Origin: Streptomyces scabichelini
GTDB taxonomy: Bacteria; Actinomycetota; Actinomycetes; Streptomycetales; Streptomycetaceae
Direction of reading: 5' to 3'
Length of the DNA stretch: 64,000 nucleotides
Assembly (NCBI RefSeq): GCF_011045015.1
Contig: NZ_JAAKZY010000001.1
Coordinates: 98,878 to 162,877, forward strand
Below, piece after piece: positions 24,449 to 33,194 of this stretch. The number at the start of each line of letters is the position of its first letter. Position 1 is the first letter of the stretch. The notes under the pieces are model-generated. The model was not told the DNA's origin. It did not search any database and saw nothing but the letters and a program-made list of their open reading frames with translations. Both the position numbers and the translations under genes were made by a program.

Positions 24449-25699
24449 CTACCGCCGGCGTGCGTCCGGACGCTGCGGTGCCTCGCCCAGGACGGTGGCG
24501 AACAGCGCGTCGCGCAGCGCAACCTCACGCGGGTCGTCCCACAAGTGGAAGCCGCACCGGTTCATGGCGTAGGCGAATCCGACACCGGTGTCCGGGTCGG
24601 CGAAGGCGAACGATCCGCCCAGCCCCATCGTGCCGAACGCCGTGCCCGTGGAGGAGCCGAAGCGGAACCGGGGAAAGGGCTTCATGTAACCCAGGGAGTA
24701 CAGGGTGTCCACGCGCAGCACCTGGTCCCGCAGCCCTTGGGAAGGAGGCCGGGCGGCACGGGTGAGGGCCTCCACGGTGGCCGGGTCCAGGCCGAGGGCC
24801 TTGCCTCCGGTCGCGGCATCGCCGTACAGCTTGGCGATCGAACGCACCTCGCCGATGCCGTTGGCGGCGGGTATCTCCAGGGCGCGCACGTCCGGGCGGT
24901 TGAAGGCCTCAACCTTGCTCAGCTCCCGGGGATTGCCGAACGCCCGGGCGGAGAGGCTGCGCGGGTTGCTGAACGCCAGCACGAACGGCAACGGCATCTC
25001 GCCGGCGTGCAGGAGCATCTCGAAACCGGCGAAGCCGTGGATGTGTGCGATCAGCTCCGGATCCACCGTCGAGGGCAGGCCGATGTGGAACTGCGCGTCG
25101 AGCGGGGCGGCGATCTCCTCGGCGAAGTAACGGCCCAGGCTGCGTCCTTGGGGGTCCACCCGGCGGATCAGTTCGCTCTCGTAGTAGCCGAGTGACTGGC
25201 CGTGGTAGCCGTGCCGCGTCCCCGGTGTCCACGCCGGGCGCTGCTCGGCCAGTGCCGCGGACAACACGTGCGGATCCGCCAGGTCCGCCAGCTTCAGCGG
25301 CCGGTCGATGACCGGCAGCCCGGCTTGGTGCGACACCAATTGGCGCACGGTGACGTCACTCTTGCCGGCCTCGGCGAACTCGGGCCAGTAGGCGGCCACC
25401 CGTTCGTCGTAGCTCAGCAGTCCGCGGGCGTGGGCGACGGCGACCGCCAGGGACGCGAGCCCCTTGGTGGTGGAGAACACCGGCACCATCGTGTTCTCCC
25501 GCCACGGCTCTCGTGTCAGGCCGTTGCGGTAACCACCCCAGAGGTCCACGACCTTGACACCGTCACGGTAGACGGCACACGCGGCACCGACCTCTCGGCC
25601 GTCGGCGAAGTTTCGCCGGAACGCGTCCGCGACGGCACCGTAGCCCTCATCCACCGCGCCGTGCACAAGGGTCATCGGCACATCGATCTTTAACACCAT
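24449..25699 (-). CDS. Serine hydrolase of the beta-lactamase/esterase (class C-like) family
   Basis: 416 residues from ATG 25699. The catalytic SxxK is 'STTK' in 'NTMVPVFSTTKGLASLAVAV', the Tyr motif lies in 'GYHGQSLGYYESELI', and a 'HLWDD'-type C-terminus follows 'GLGGSFAFADPDTGVGFAYAMN'. Members are carboxylesterases or peptidases. No export signal. Codon 3 is TTA (25691-25693), the rare leucine codon read by the bldA tRNA. It sits between two transposase remnants, so it may have arrived by transfer. No ribosome site is clear before the ATG. Confidence 0.85.
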   Translation of the reverse strand: MVLKIDVPMTLVHGAVDEGYGAVADAFRRNFADGREVGAACAVYRDGVKVVDLWGGYRNGLTREPWRENTMVPVFSTTKGLASLAVAVAHARGLLSYDERVAAYWPEFAEAGKSDVTVRQLVSHQAGLPVIDRPLKLADLADPHVLSAALAEQRPAWTPGTRHGYHGQSLGYYESELIRRVDPQGRSLGRYFAEEIAAPLDAQFHIGLPSTVDPELIAHIHGFAGFEMLLHAGEMPLPFVLAFSNPRSLSARAFGNPRELSKVEAFNRPDVRALEIPAANGIGEVRSIAKLYGDAATGGKALGLDPATVEALTRAARPPSQGLRDQVLRVDTLYSLGYMKPFPRFRFGSSTGTAFGTMGLGGSFAFADPDTGVGFAYAMNRCGFHLWDDPREVALRDALFATVLGEAPQRPDARRR

Positions 25700-25770
25700 G
25701 CGACGACGATAAAGCGTGCTCCCGACGGGCTGACATCGAGGCCGACGGCCCCGTGTCGGCCACACGCATG

Positions 25771-26100
25771 TCACGACCAGCCGTTCGGATCCACGGTGCG
25801 TTCGACTTCGAGCGCCTGGTGCGAGGGGAGGTCGCCCACGCGGTCGACAGCCGGAAGAGCGGATGGTGGTCCTGCCGGCCGGGCGCCGCGGAGCCTGAGC
25901 TGGTGCAGGTGCTCGGCGTCGAGGTTGGACGGCACGGTCTTCACCACCTCGCCGTTCACGAGGACGTGGACGGTGTCCTCATCGACCCGGACACGGCCTC
26001 GCAGGAGTGATGGCGGCCTGGGCTGCCGCGAGGCCTGCAAACGGCCCGCAGTCGGCGAGCAGTTCTCTGCGCAGGGTCCGGTGCCAGCGTTCGAGGAGTG
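25771..26100 (-). pseudogene. Remnant of an IS481-like transposase C-terminal region
   Basis: The minus strand reads 'LLRGRVRVDEDTVHVLVNGEVVKTVPSNLDAEHLHQLRLRGARPAGPP' (in pieces) and 'ALEVERTVDPNGW', which resembles the beta-barrel C-terminal part of IS481-type integrases. Upstream, 'KRQVATPRTLAPDPAQRTARRLRAVCRP' is in another frame. No DDE core and no intact ends are seen. The fragment flanks the serine hydrolase on the side opposite the other transposase scar. Confidence 0.6.
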
Positions 26101-26346
26101 GCGACCTGACGCTTGATCAGGGCCCGTTCCTGAGACAGACGTGGTGGCTCGCACAAACCGCGTGCTCGTGAGTCACGGCGCTGTCCAAGGCTCTGCTCCG
26201 GCGCGGCGGCTGGGGGAGCACTCCGCTCAACTGACCGATGTGCCGTGCCACTTCCCCGGACCCCATGAGGCGGACCCGATCATGGCGCACTATCTTGCAA
26301 CAGCACGCTCGATCGCCACTCGGTCCCCACTCGAGAAGGAACAGCC
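26101..26346. other. Intergenic stretch before the TTA-containing LLM gene
   Basis: About 245 bp between the transposase remnant and the LLM oxidoreductase. I see no supported gene. GAGAAGGAACAGCC at the end supplies the ribosome site for the ATG at 26347. Confidence 0.5.
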
Positions 26347-27249
26347 ATGAAGATCGGTTTCGCCCTCCCGCAATTCCACAAGCAGGCCTTAGGCATAGCC
26401 CGGACCGCCGAATTCGCCCGGAAGGTCGAGAATGCGGGGGCCGCCAGTCTGTGGGTGGGCGACCGCAACCTCGCCGCTGTCAACCCGAAGATCGGCTACG
26501 GCGGGCAGGGCAACACCATCCCGGCCGAACTGAACCCGGCCGCTGACCCGTTCGTGCTCCTGGGTGTCGCCGCGAGCGCCACCGAGCATGTGCTGCTCGG
26601 CGCTCACGTACTCATCGCTCCCCTGTATCCGCCGGTACAGCTGGCCAGGTCGCTGACCAGCATCGACCTGATCAGCGGTGGTCGCCTGCTGCCCGGTTTC
26701 GGCATCGGCTGGTCGCCCGAGGAGTACGAGGCCGCGGGCGAGGACTTCACCCGCCGCGGAGCCAGGATGAACGAACTGCTCGACGCCCTGGAGGCCATCT
26801 GGACGACCGACCCGGCCGCGTACCAGGGTGAGTTGGTTTCGGTACCTCTGCACCACTCTCCACTCAAGCCGGCGCGGCGTCCCCGTCCGCCGTTCTATCT
26901 GGGCGCGTTGTCCGAGCGGGCGCTGCGGCGGGTCGCCGAGCGCGGGGACGGCTGGCTGCCGTTGTGCGTGGTGCCGAGCTATCTGGACATCGACGGCCTG
27001 GTGGCCCAGCGGGCGCTCATCGACCGGCTGGCCCGGGAGGCCGGCCGGGACCCGTCGGCGATCGACGCGGTCCTCCGGGTCAACATCGACCCGGACACCC
27101 CCTCCCAGCAGATCGCGAACGCCCTCAAGTCCGTCCACGAGCGCACCGGGATCGACCACTTCATGATCGACTCCATGTACGCCGTCCACAGCGTCGACGG
27201 AGCCATCGACTTCGCCACCGAGCTGATCGAACTGGCAGAGAAGGGCTGA
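26347..27249 (+). CDS. F420-dependent LLM-class oxidoreductase with a TTA codon
   Basis: 300 residues. Luciferase-like barrel: 'MKIGFALPQFHKQALGIARTAEFARKVE' (in pieces), 'LGVAASATEHVLLGAHVLIAPLYPPVQLARSLTSIDLISGGRLLPGFGIGWSPEEYEA' (in pieces) and 'PFYLGALSERALRRVAERGDGWLP'. 'SGGRLLPGFGIGW' is the usual F420/flavin-site signature. Codon 15 is TTA (26389-26391) and is followed by the rare ATA codon, so translation probably needs bldA. It belongs to a different subgroup from the LLM gene at 17625-18590. Substrate unknown. Confidence 0.9.
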   Translation: MKIGFALPQFHKQALGIARTAEFARKVENAGAASLWVGDRNLAAVNPKIGYGGQGNTIPAELNPAADPFVLLGVAASATEHVLLGAHVLIAPLYPPVQLARSLTSIDLISGGRLLPGFGIGWSPEEYEAAGEDFTRRGARMNELLDALEAIWTTDPAAYQGELVSVPLHHSPLKPARRPRPPFYLGALSERALRRVAERGDGWLPLCVVPSYLDIDGLVAQRALIDRLAREAGRDPSAIDAVLRVNIDPDTPSQQIANALKSVHERTGIDHFMIDSMYAVHSVDGAIDFATELIELAEKG

Positions 27250-27441
27250 CGCCGTTCCGGCCGGAAGGGCGAACGAAACAGACGGGCAAGCGTCGGGCGC
27301 CGGCCTGTGTCTTTCGGTAAACGCGGTCCGTGCGCTGTACCGGTCGACATGTCCGGCACCGGGCCCAGCCGCGCCACGATTCAGCGGGTACGGAGCTGAT
27401 GCGGCAGCAGGGGCCGGTGCTGGTACGCGTCGCTATGTCGT

Positions 27442-28386
27442 TCATCGCGAGGTGGGCGTGATCCTCAGCTCCTTGTCGTAGAGGGAGATGTGGGTGAAGC
27501 CGCGGTCCGTACGCGTCAGCTCCCGGAAGCCGGCGGCGGTCAGGCGCCTGATGTCCTCCGTGTCCTCGGAGCGCTCGTACGCGAGGAGCCGCTCCACTCC
27601 GGAGAGTCGGAGCCAGTGGGCGGCCTGGGCGAGAAGCCAGTTCTCCAGGCCCTCCGACGGATGGTCGATGTGGAAGTTGCCGATGTCGGCGAGACCGCCG
27701 CTGCGGGCATGGCGCTCGGGGCGGCTCAGCGCGGTGTCGACCTCGATGAAGCCGAGGGCCCGTCCGTCGGAGCGGGCCGTGAAGCGGGTGCCGCATTCGC
27801 CCAGGGTGCGGTCGGCGGAGACGCCCGGCAGCGGGGTCATCGGCGGCAGATCGGCCACTTCGGCGATCAGGATGACCTCCGTGTGGCCCTGGTGCCGGAA
27901 GCCGGCCCGTTCGTACGCGGCCCGGATGTGCGGCCAGGGCCGGGGCAGGCCGTACACGGCGGGCGCGGGCAGCGCGCCGTCGGCGTACCGGACGCGGACA
28001 TTCCAGCGAGCGAGCTGGGCCAGACAGGCCGTCATCAGCAGGTCGGCGGCGTCGGTGGAATCCGGCCAGAAGGAAGCGGTCGGATGGCAGACGAACCAGT
28101 TGATCTCGCCCGCGTCCCGGTAGTCCTCGCCGACCTCGGCGTCGGAGCGGTAGCGCAGCAGATGCGCGCCGGCCACCACGTACTGGCGCTGCTCGGCAAC
28201 GAGGGTGACTCGCTCGGCCACCCATGGGTCGGTGATGAACTCGTCGGGCTGCCGCTGCAGTTCGCTCAGCACGGTGTTCACGGAGACGGAGACACCGGGG
28301 ACGACCGCGGCGACATGGGCGTTGACGAGCTCGGTGAGCTGGTCGCGGTCATTGCGGTGGAAGGGGCGCACCTTGAGCGCGGACAT
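27442..28386 (-). CDS. GNAT-family N-acetyltransferase-like protein
   Basis: 314 residues from ATG 28386, GGAGGT about 6 nt upstream. Two GNAT-like halves: 'VRPFHRNDRDQLTELVNAHVA' at the start with 'AAYERAGFRHQGHTEVIL', and a second half with 'GFIEVDTALSRPERHA', 'FHIDHPSEGLENWLLAQAAHWLRL' and 'RRLTAAGFRELTRTDRGFTH'. The tandem arrangement is common in actinobacteria; substrates are unknown. Confidence 0.82.
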   Translation of the reverse strand: MSALKVRPFHRNDRDQLTELVNAHVAAVVPGVSVSVNTVLSELQRQPDEFITDPWVAERVTLVAEQRQYVVAGAHLLRYRSDAEVGEDYRDAGEINWFVCHPTASFWPDSTDAADLLMTACLAQLARWNVRVRYADGALPAPAVYGLPRPWPHIRAAYERAGFRHQGHTEVILIAEVADLPPMTPLPGVSADRTLGECGTRFTARSDGRALGFIEVDTALSRPERHARSGGLADIGNFHIDHPSEGLENWLLAQAAHWLRLSGVERLLAYERSEDTEDIRRLTAAGFRELTRTDRGFTHISLYDKELRITPTSR

Positions 28387-28553
28387 ACGGGACCTCCGGG
28401 TCGTTGAGCGTGAGGAGGCCGCCATGAGGTGCGGTACGAAGCCGAGAGTACGCCCGCGCCGGATGGTCGCGCCACGGGATTTCCGTCGGATGGCCGGGAC
28501 CCCGGGGCCGGGTTTAGCGTGCTGGAAGAAGCGCTTCCGGTGGAAGGACAGCC

Positions 28554-29318
28554 ATGAAGTTGGACAGGGCGGTACCCGGCGGCCCCTGCTGGACCGAGCT
28601 GGGGACCAGTGATCTGGAGGCGGCCAAGCGGTTCTACACGTACGTCTTCGGCTGGCGCCCGGAGACGGACCTCCGCGCGGAGGCGGGCGGCTACACCTTC
28701 GCGCACCTGGGCGACGCGCCGGTCGCGGCGCTGACGCCGCTGGACGAGGAGTCGCAGCCGGTCGCCTGGAGCGTGTCGTTCTCGGTGCCCCACGTGGACG
28801 CGGCCGTGGCGACAGTGCGTGCCGCGGGCGGCGCGGTCCTCATGGAACCGATGGACGTGTTCGACCGGGGCCGCTACGCGGTGGCGGCCGACCCGGGCGG
28901 CGCGTCCTTCCACCTCTGGCAGGCACAGGCCTTCCCCGGCGCGGGACTGTTCAACGCGCCTGGTTCGCTCGGCTGGGTCGAGCTGATGACCCGTGACCCG
29001 GAGGCGGTGACCGCCTTCTACACGACGGTGTTCGACTGGACCGTCAACGCCTCGGAGTCGTACACGCAATGGGGTCTCGAAGGCGCCGACTTCGGCGGCA
29101 TGCTGGAGATGGGCGACAAGTTCCCGCACGAGGTGCCGACCCATTGGCTGCCCTACTTCGCCGTCGAGAACGTCGACGAGACCGCGCAGGACTGCATCAA
29201 GGCCGGCGGCACCCTCCTCATGGAGCCCACCTCGGTCCCGGACGGCCCGCGCATCGCCGTGCCCCGGGATCCGCAGGGGGCGATGTTCGGTCTCTACAAC
29301 GCGGGCGAGGAAGGCTAG
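28554..29318 (+). CDS. Two-domain VOC/glyoxalase-like protein
   Basis: 254 residues, GGAAGGACAGCC before the ATG. First VOC domain 'GGPCWTELGTSDLEAAKRFYTYVFGWRPE' to 'VAADPGGASFHLWQAQ', second 'GSLGWVELMTRDPEAVTAFYTTVFDW' to 'VPRDPQGAMFGLYNAGEEG'. This is the 27-kDa antigen CFP30B-like/hydroxylase type found widely in Streptomyces. Substrate unknown. Convergent with the GH31 gene, 16 bp apart. Confidence 0.9.
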   Translation: MKLDRAVPGGPCWTELGTSDLEAAKRFYTYVFGWRPETDLRAEAGGYTFAHLGDAPVAALTPLDEESQPVAWSVSFSVPHVDAAVATVRAAGGAVLMEPMDVFDRGRYAVAADPGGASFHLWQAQAFPGAGLFNAPGSLGWVELMTRDPEAVTAFYTTVFDWTVNASESYTQWGLEGADFGGMLEMGDKFPHEVPTHWLPYFAVENVDETAQDCIKAGGTLLMEPTSVPDGPRIAVPRDPQGAMFGLYNAGEEG

Positions 29319-29334
29319 GCCCTCTACCTGCGAA

Positions 29335-31344
29335 TCACCCGCTCTCCTTGAGGGGGAGATCGGCTCCCTGAGTGGTGAAGACGGGGATGCGCTCGATCGG
29401 CGCCTCGACGGTGACGGTCCGGCCGCCCTCGTGATCGTGGCCGGTCCAGGCGTCGGTCCAGGTGCGGCCCGCGGGAAGGTACACCTCGCGGCTGCGCGCG
29501 CCCGGCTCCGTGACAGGTGCGACGACGATGTCAGGGCCGAAGAGGAACTGGTCCTCGACGGCCCAACTCGCCTCGTCCTGCGGGAAGTCGACGAAGAGCG
29601 GCCGCATGGGCGGCACGCCCTCGGCCGCCGCGACCCGCATCTGCTCATGGAGGTAGGGCCGCAGGCGCTCGCGCAGGAACAGCTGCCCCTTCAGAATCCC
29701 GTACGCCTCCTCGCCGTACGACCAGACCTCGTTGGGGCCGCCGGTCTGCGCGTACCCCCAGGGCATGCGGGGTTCGCGGTCGCCGTGCAGGCGGAAGAGG
29801 GGGCAGAAGACGCCGTACTGGAACCAGCGGATCATCAGTTCGCGGTACGCCGGGTCGTCCGGGTCGCCGCCGTGGAAGCCGCCGATGTCGGTGGTCCACC
29901 AGGGGATGCCGGAGACGGCGACGGAGAGTCCCGCCCGCACTTGTGAGCGCAGCGAGTCCCAGGTCGCGGGGATGTCGCCGGACCAGACGGCCGCTCCGTA
30001 CTTCTGGGAGCCCGCCCAGGCCGAGCGGGACAGCAGGACGGTGCCGGGCTGTCCGGCGGCGGCCATGCCCTCGGCGAAGAGACGGGCGTTGTCGCGGGGG
30101 TAGACGTTGACCGTCTGGGCGCCGGGACCCGCGTACAGGGTGGTGTTGGCGTGGTGGGCCGGGTCGAGTTCGGGCTCGCAGGCGTCCAGCCAGAAGACGC
30201 GGATGCCGAGGTCGAGGTAGTTGCGGCGGATCAGGTCCCAGACGTACGCACGGGTCTCGGGGTTGGTCGGGTCGTACACGGAGACGGGCATCCGGGCCGC
30301 CATGCCCTTGTCCTGGACGAGGTGGTGTACTTCGGCGCCCTGGTCGGAGCCGAGGAGCAGGCCGCGGTCGCGGAAGTCCTCGTAGTTCTCGGAGAGCGAG
30401 GAGACGGTGGGCCAGATGGAGGCCATCAATTGGATGTCGAGCTCGGCCAGTTCGTCGACCATGGCCTGTGGGTCGGGCCACTCGTCGAGGTCGAAGCGGT
30501 AGTCACCCATGGCCGACCAGTGGAAGTAGTCCGTGACGATCACGGACATGGGCAGGCCGCGCCGCTTGTGCTCGCGGGCGACGGCGAGGAGTTCGTCCTG
30601 TGTGCGGTAGCGGAGCTTGCACTGCCAGAAACCGCTGGCCCAGTCGGGGAGTTCGGGCACGTGGCCGGTGGCGTCGGCGTATCGGGCGAGGATGTCGCGC
30701 GGGGTGGGCGCGGCCGTGATCCAGTAGTCGATTCCCCGGGCCTGGTCGGCCGTCCAGCGGGTGGCGTTCCCGGCGAACTCGACGCGGCCGAGGGCGGGCT
30801 GGTTCCACAGGAAGCCGTAGCCCCGGCTGGAGAGCACGAAGGGGATGGTCACTTCGCCGTTGCGCTGGACGAGGTCGAGGCGCAGGCCCTTGTGGTCGAG
30901 GCGGCCGTGGGTGTGCTGGCCGAGACCGTAGAGCCGCTCGCCGTCGTACGCCGCGAAACGCTGGTGGATCTCGTACGCGCCGGACCGGTTGCCCTTGAAG
31001 TCCCGGGCGCCCGGTGCCCATGGGTGCTCCCGCTGCTCGGCGAGCAGTTCCTCGCCGGTGCTGGTGCGGGTGAAGGTCAGCTGTGACTCGGGGTGGGCGG
31101 CGGCGTGGAAGTCGACCGTGACGGTCAGCTCACCGTTGACCAGTCGGGCCGAGGTCTTCTCCGCGCCGACGGTCACGGTGCCGCTGTGTTCCGGTGGCAC
31201 CTCGAGTGCCCCGACGCTGTCCGTGGGGATGCGGTACTGGGCGACCCGGACGCGGGCGCTGTCCGTGCCCCAGGCCTCGACACGCAGTACCTCGTGCCGG
31301 TGCCGCACCTCCAGGGCATCGTCGAGCACACGGAAGACAGGCAT
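29335..31344 (-). CDS. GH31 glycoside hydrolase (alpha-xylosidase/alpha-glucosidase)
   Basis: 669 residues from ATG 31344 (AAGGAG 5 nt upstream). GH31 landmarks: N-terminal beta-sandwich with 'RLYGLGQHTHGRLDHKG', 'IDYWITAAPTPRDILARYADATGHVPELPDWASGFWQCKLRYRTQ' (in pieces), 'FWLDACEPELD' with nucleophile Asp387, 'WWTTDIGGFHGGD', and 'PFRLHGDREPRMPW'-like 'FRLHGDREPRMPWGY'. The 'WLDACEPE' variant points to the YicI/alpha-xylosidase side. No signal peptide: it acts in the cytoplasm on sugars imported by the adjacent ABC system. Last gene of the LacI-ABC unit. Confidence 0.9.
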   Translation of the reverse strand: MPVFRVLDDALEVRHRHEVLRVEAWGTDSARVRVAQYRIPTDSVGALEVPPEHSGTVTVGAEKTSARLVNGELTVTVDFHAAAHPESQLTFTRTSTGEELLAEQREHPWAPGARDFKGNRSGAYEIHQRFAAYDGERLYGLGQHTHGRLDHKGLRLDLVQRNGEVTIPFVLSSRGYGFLWNQPALGRVEFAGNATRWTADQARGIDYWITAAPTPRDILARYADATGHVPELPDWASGFWQCKLRYRTQDELLAVAREHKRRGLPMSVIVTDYFHWSAMGDYRFDLDEWPDPQAMVDELAELDIQLMASIWPTVSSLSENYEDFRDRGLLLGSDQGAEVHHLVQDKGMAARMPVSVYDPTNPETRAYVWDLIRRNYLDLGIRVFWLDACEPELDPAHHANTTLYAGPGAQTVNVYPRDNARLFAEGMAAAGQPGTVLLSRSAWAGSQKYGAAVWSGDIPATWDSLRSQVRAGLSVAVSGIPWWTTDIGGFHGGDPDDPAYRELMIRWFQYGVFCPLFRLHGDREPRMPWGYAQTGGPNEVWSYGEEAYGILKGQLFLRERLRPYLHEQMRVAAAEGVPPMRPLFVDFPQDEASWAVEDQFLFGPDIVVAPVTEPGARSREVYLPAGRTWTDAWTGHDHEGGRTVTVEAPIERIPVFTTQGADLPLKESG

Positions 31345-31363
31345 GAAACTCCTTGCGTACAAA

Positions 31364-31403
31364 GGGAGTTGCTATGGATCTCAGGGAGTTGTCATGGGAC
31401 TCA
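31364..31403. repeat. Two 20-bp tandem units over the permease stop codon
   Basis: 31364-31383 and 31384-31403 both read GGGAGTTG..ATGG..CTCA (16 of 20 matching). The minus-strand permease stop is 31401-31403, inside the second unit; the array fills the gap to the GH31 start. Confidence 0.8.
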
Positions 31404-32228
31404 GGACTTGACGCTCCCGGCGGTCAGCCCGCCGACGATGAACCGCTGGAGCATCGCGAAGACGCATACCACGGGGATGCTGACCAGCGTGGCGACCGCC
31501 ATGAGCGGTCCCCAGTCGGTACCCGTCTGGCCGACGAAGGTGTTGAGCAGGACGGTCACCGGCTGCACCTTCGGATCGCTGTTGAGCGTGATCCCGAAGA
31601 CGAACTCGCCCCAGCCGAGCAGGAAGGAGAAGCCACCGATCGCGATCAGTCCGGGCCGCATCACGGGCAGCACGATCCGCCCCAGCACTCCCGGCAGCCC
31701 GCAGCCGTCCACCAGCGCCGCCTCCTCCACCTCGACGGGCATGGCCCGCACCAGTGGCCGCAGCACGATGACCGCGAAGGGCAGCGTCAGGGTCGTATCG
31801 GCGATGACGAGCCCGATGAGGGTGTTGGTCAGCTCCACCTGTCGCAGCACGATGAACAGCGGTGCGGCCAGCACGATGCTCGGCAGCAACTGCGCCACCA
31901 GCAGCGACAGGACCATCGCACCGGAGCCCCGCATCCGGATCCGGGCGACCGCGTACGTCAGGGGCACCGCGAGCAGCAGCGTCAGCGCCACGACGCCGAG
32001 GGAGATGACGACGCTGTTGAGCAGCGCCTGGCCGAGCATCGGCTTGTCGAGGGCCCGCGAGTAGCTTTCGCCGGTGAACGGTGAGGGGATCCACTGCGGT
32101 GGTGAGACGAGCACCTGGTCGGGCTTCTTCAGCGAGGTGGCGATCATCCAGTACAGCGGCAGCAGGAAGAACGCCGTGATGACTCCCGCGATGAGCGTGA
32201 GCAGCCAGGGCCGCTTGGTACCGGTCAT
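31401..32228 (-). CDS. Carbohydrate ABC transporter permease (MalG type)
   Basis: 275 residues, six membrane helices. The EAA loop is 'VEVEEAALVDGCGLPGVLGRIVLPVMRPGL' (in pieces), which contacts the shared ATPase. The ATG overlaps the upstream permease stop by 4 nt (ATGA). No ATPase gene is present nearby, as is usual for Streptomyces sugar importers that use a common MsiK-type subunit. Confidence 0.93.
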   Translation of the reverse strand: MTGTKRPWLLTLIAGVITAFFLLPLYWMIATSLKKPDQVLVSPPQWIPSPFTGESYSRALDKPMLGQALLNSVVISLGVVALTLLLAVPLTYAVARIRMRGSGAMVLSLLVAQLLPSIVLAAPLFIVLRQVELTNTLIGLVIADTTLTLPFAVIVLRPLVRAMPVEVEEAALVDGCGLPGVLGRIVLPVMRPGLIAIGGFSFLLGWGEFVFGITLNSDPKVQPVTVLLNTFVGQTGTDWGPLMAVATLVSIPVVCVFAMLQRFIVGGLTAGSVKS

Positions 32229-33187
32229 GAGGCGGCTCCTTCCTTGCGCAGGCGGCGTACGTAGACGATGGCGACGATCAGCGGGATGACCAGCAGGAGT
32301 GTGCCCGCCGCCGCACCCCGGCCGAGCTGGAAGAGCTTGAACGCGACCTCGTACACGTACAGCGGCAGGACTCTCGTGCTGTCGACGGGTCCGCCGCCGG
32401 TCAGCACGAAGACCAGGTCGAAGACCTTGAAGGTGTAGATCAGGCCGAGCAGCAGCACGGCCGCGGACACGGGGCGCATGAGCGGGACCGTGATGTGCCG
32501 CAGCCGCTGCCAGGGCCCGGCGCCGTCGATTTCGGCCGCCTCGTACAGCGTCGGGTCGATGGACTGCAGGCCGACCAGGAGCAGCAGCATGTTGAAGGGC
32601 ACGCCCACCCAGATGTTGGCGGCGATGACGCCGGGCAGGGCGGTGCTGGGGTCGGTCAGCCAGTTGTGGGCGAGGGAGTCCAGGCCGACGACGCGCAGGA
32701 GTTCGTTGTACGCGCCCGCGTCGGCGTCCAGCATCCAGCGGAAGAGGGTGCCGCTGACGATCGGCGGCAGCAGCCAGGCCACCAGCATCAGCGAGCGGAA
32801 GAGGCCCGCGAGCGGGAACTGCTTCACGAACAGCAGCGCCAGCGCGAAGCCGATCGTGAACTGGAAGAACAGCGAGCCCGCCGTGAACACCAGCGAGACC
32901 CGCACCGCGTGCCAGAAGGCGCTCTCGGAGACGACGCTGTCGTAGTTGTCGACGCCGCTGAACTGCCAGTCCCCGGTGAGGAGATCACCGATGGCGACGT
33001 CGTGGACGGAGGTCCAGAAGTTGTAGGCGAGCGGGAAGAGCATGGTCGCACCGAGGAACAGCAGGGCCGGGGCCGACATGAGGTACCCGGCCCGGGTGCG
33101 GCGGGCCGCCAGGGAACGGCCCCGCCGCACGGTCTCGGTCTTCGCCACCGCCTTCAGCGGCTCGCGGGCTTTCACCTGAAGGCTCAT
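32225..33187 (-). CDS. Sugar ABC transporter permease (MalF type)
   Basis: 320 residues with a cytoplasmic N-terminus and six helices beginning 'GYLMSAPALLFLGATMLFPLAYNFWTSV' (in pieces); EAA motif 'YEAAEIDGAGPWQRLRHITVPLMRPV' (in pieces). Lies 7 bp after the binding-protein stop and overlaps the next permease. Imports the ligand bound by the neighbouring lipoprotein. Confidence 0.93.
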   Translation of the reverse strand: MSLQVKAREPLKAVAKTETVRRGRSLAARRTRAGYLMSAPALLFLGATMLFPLAYNFWTSVHDVAIGDLLTGDWQFSGVDNYDSVVSESAFWHAVRVSLVFTAGSLFFQFTIGFALALLFVKQFPLAGLFRSLMLVAWLLPPIVSGTLFRWMLDADAGAYNELLRVVGLDSLAHNWLTDPSTALPGVIAANIWVGVPFNMLLLLVGLQSIDPTLYEAAEIDGAGPWQRLRHITVPLMRPVSAAVLLLGLIYTFKVFDLVFVLTGGGPVDSTRVLPLYVYEVAFKLFQLGRGAAAGTLLLVIPLIVAIVYVRRLRKEGAAS

Positions 33188-33194
33188 CCCTGCC

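Noticed and set aside
25753..26010. Small plus-strand frames in the region upstream of the serine hydrolase
   Set aside because: They are antisense to the transposase remnant and have no ribosome site or conserved motif.
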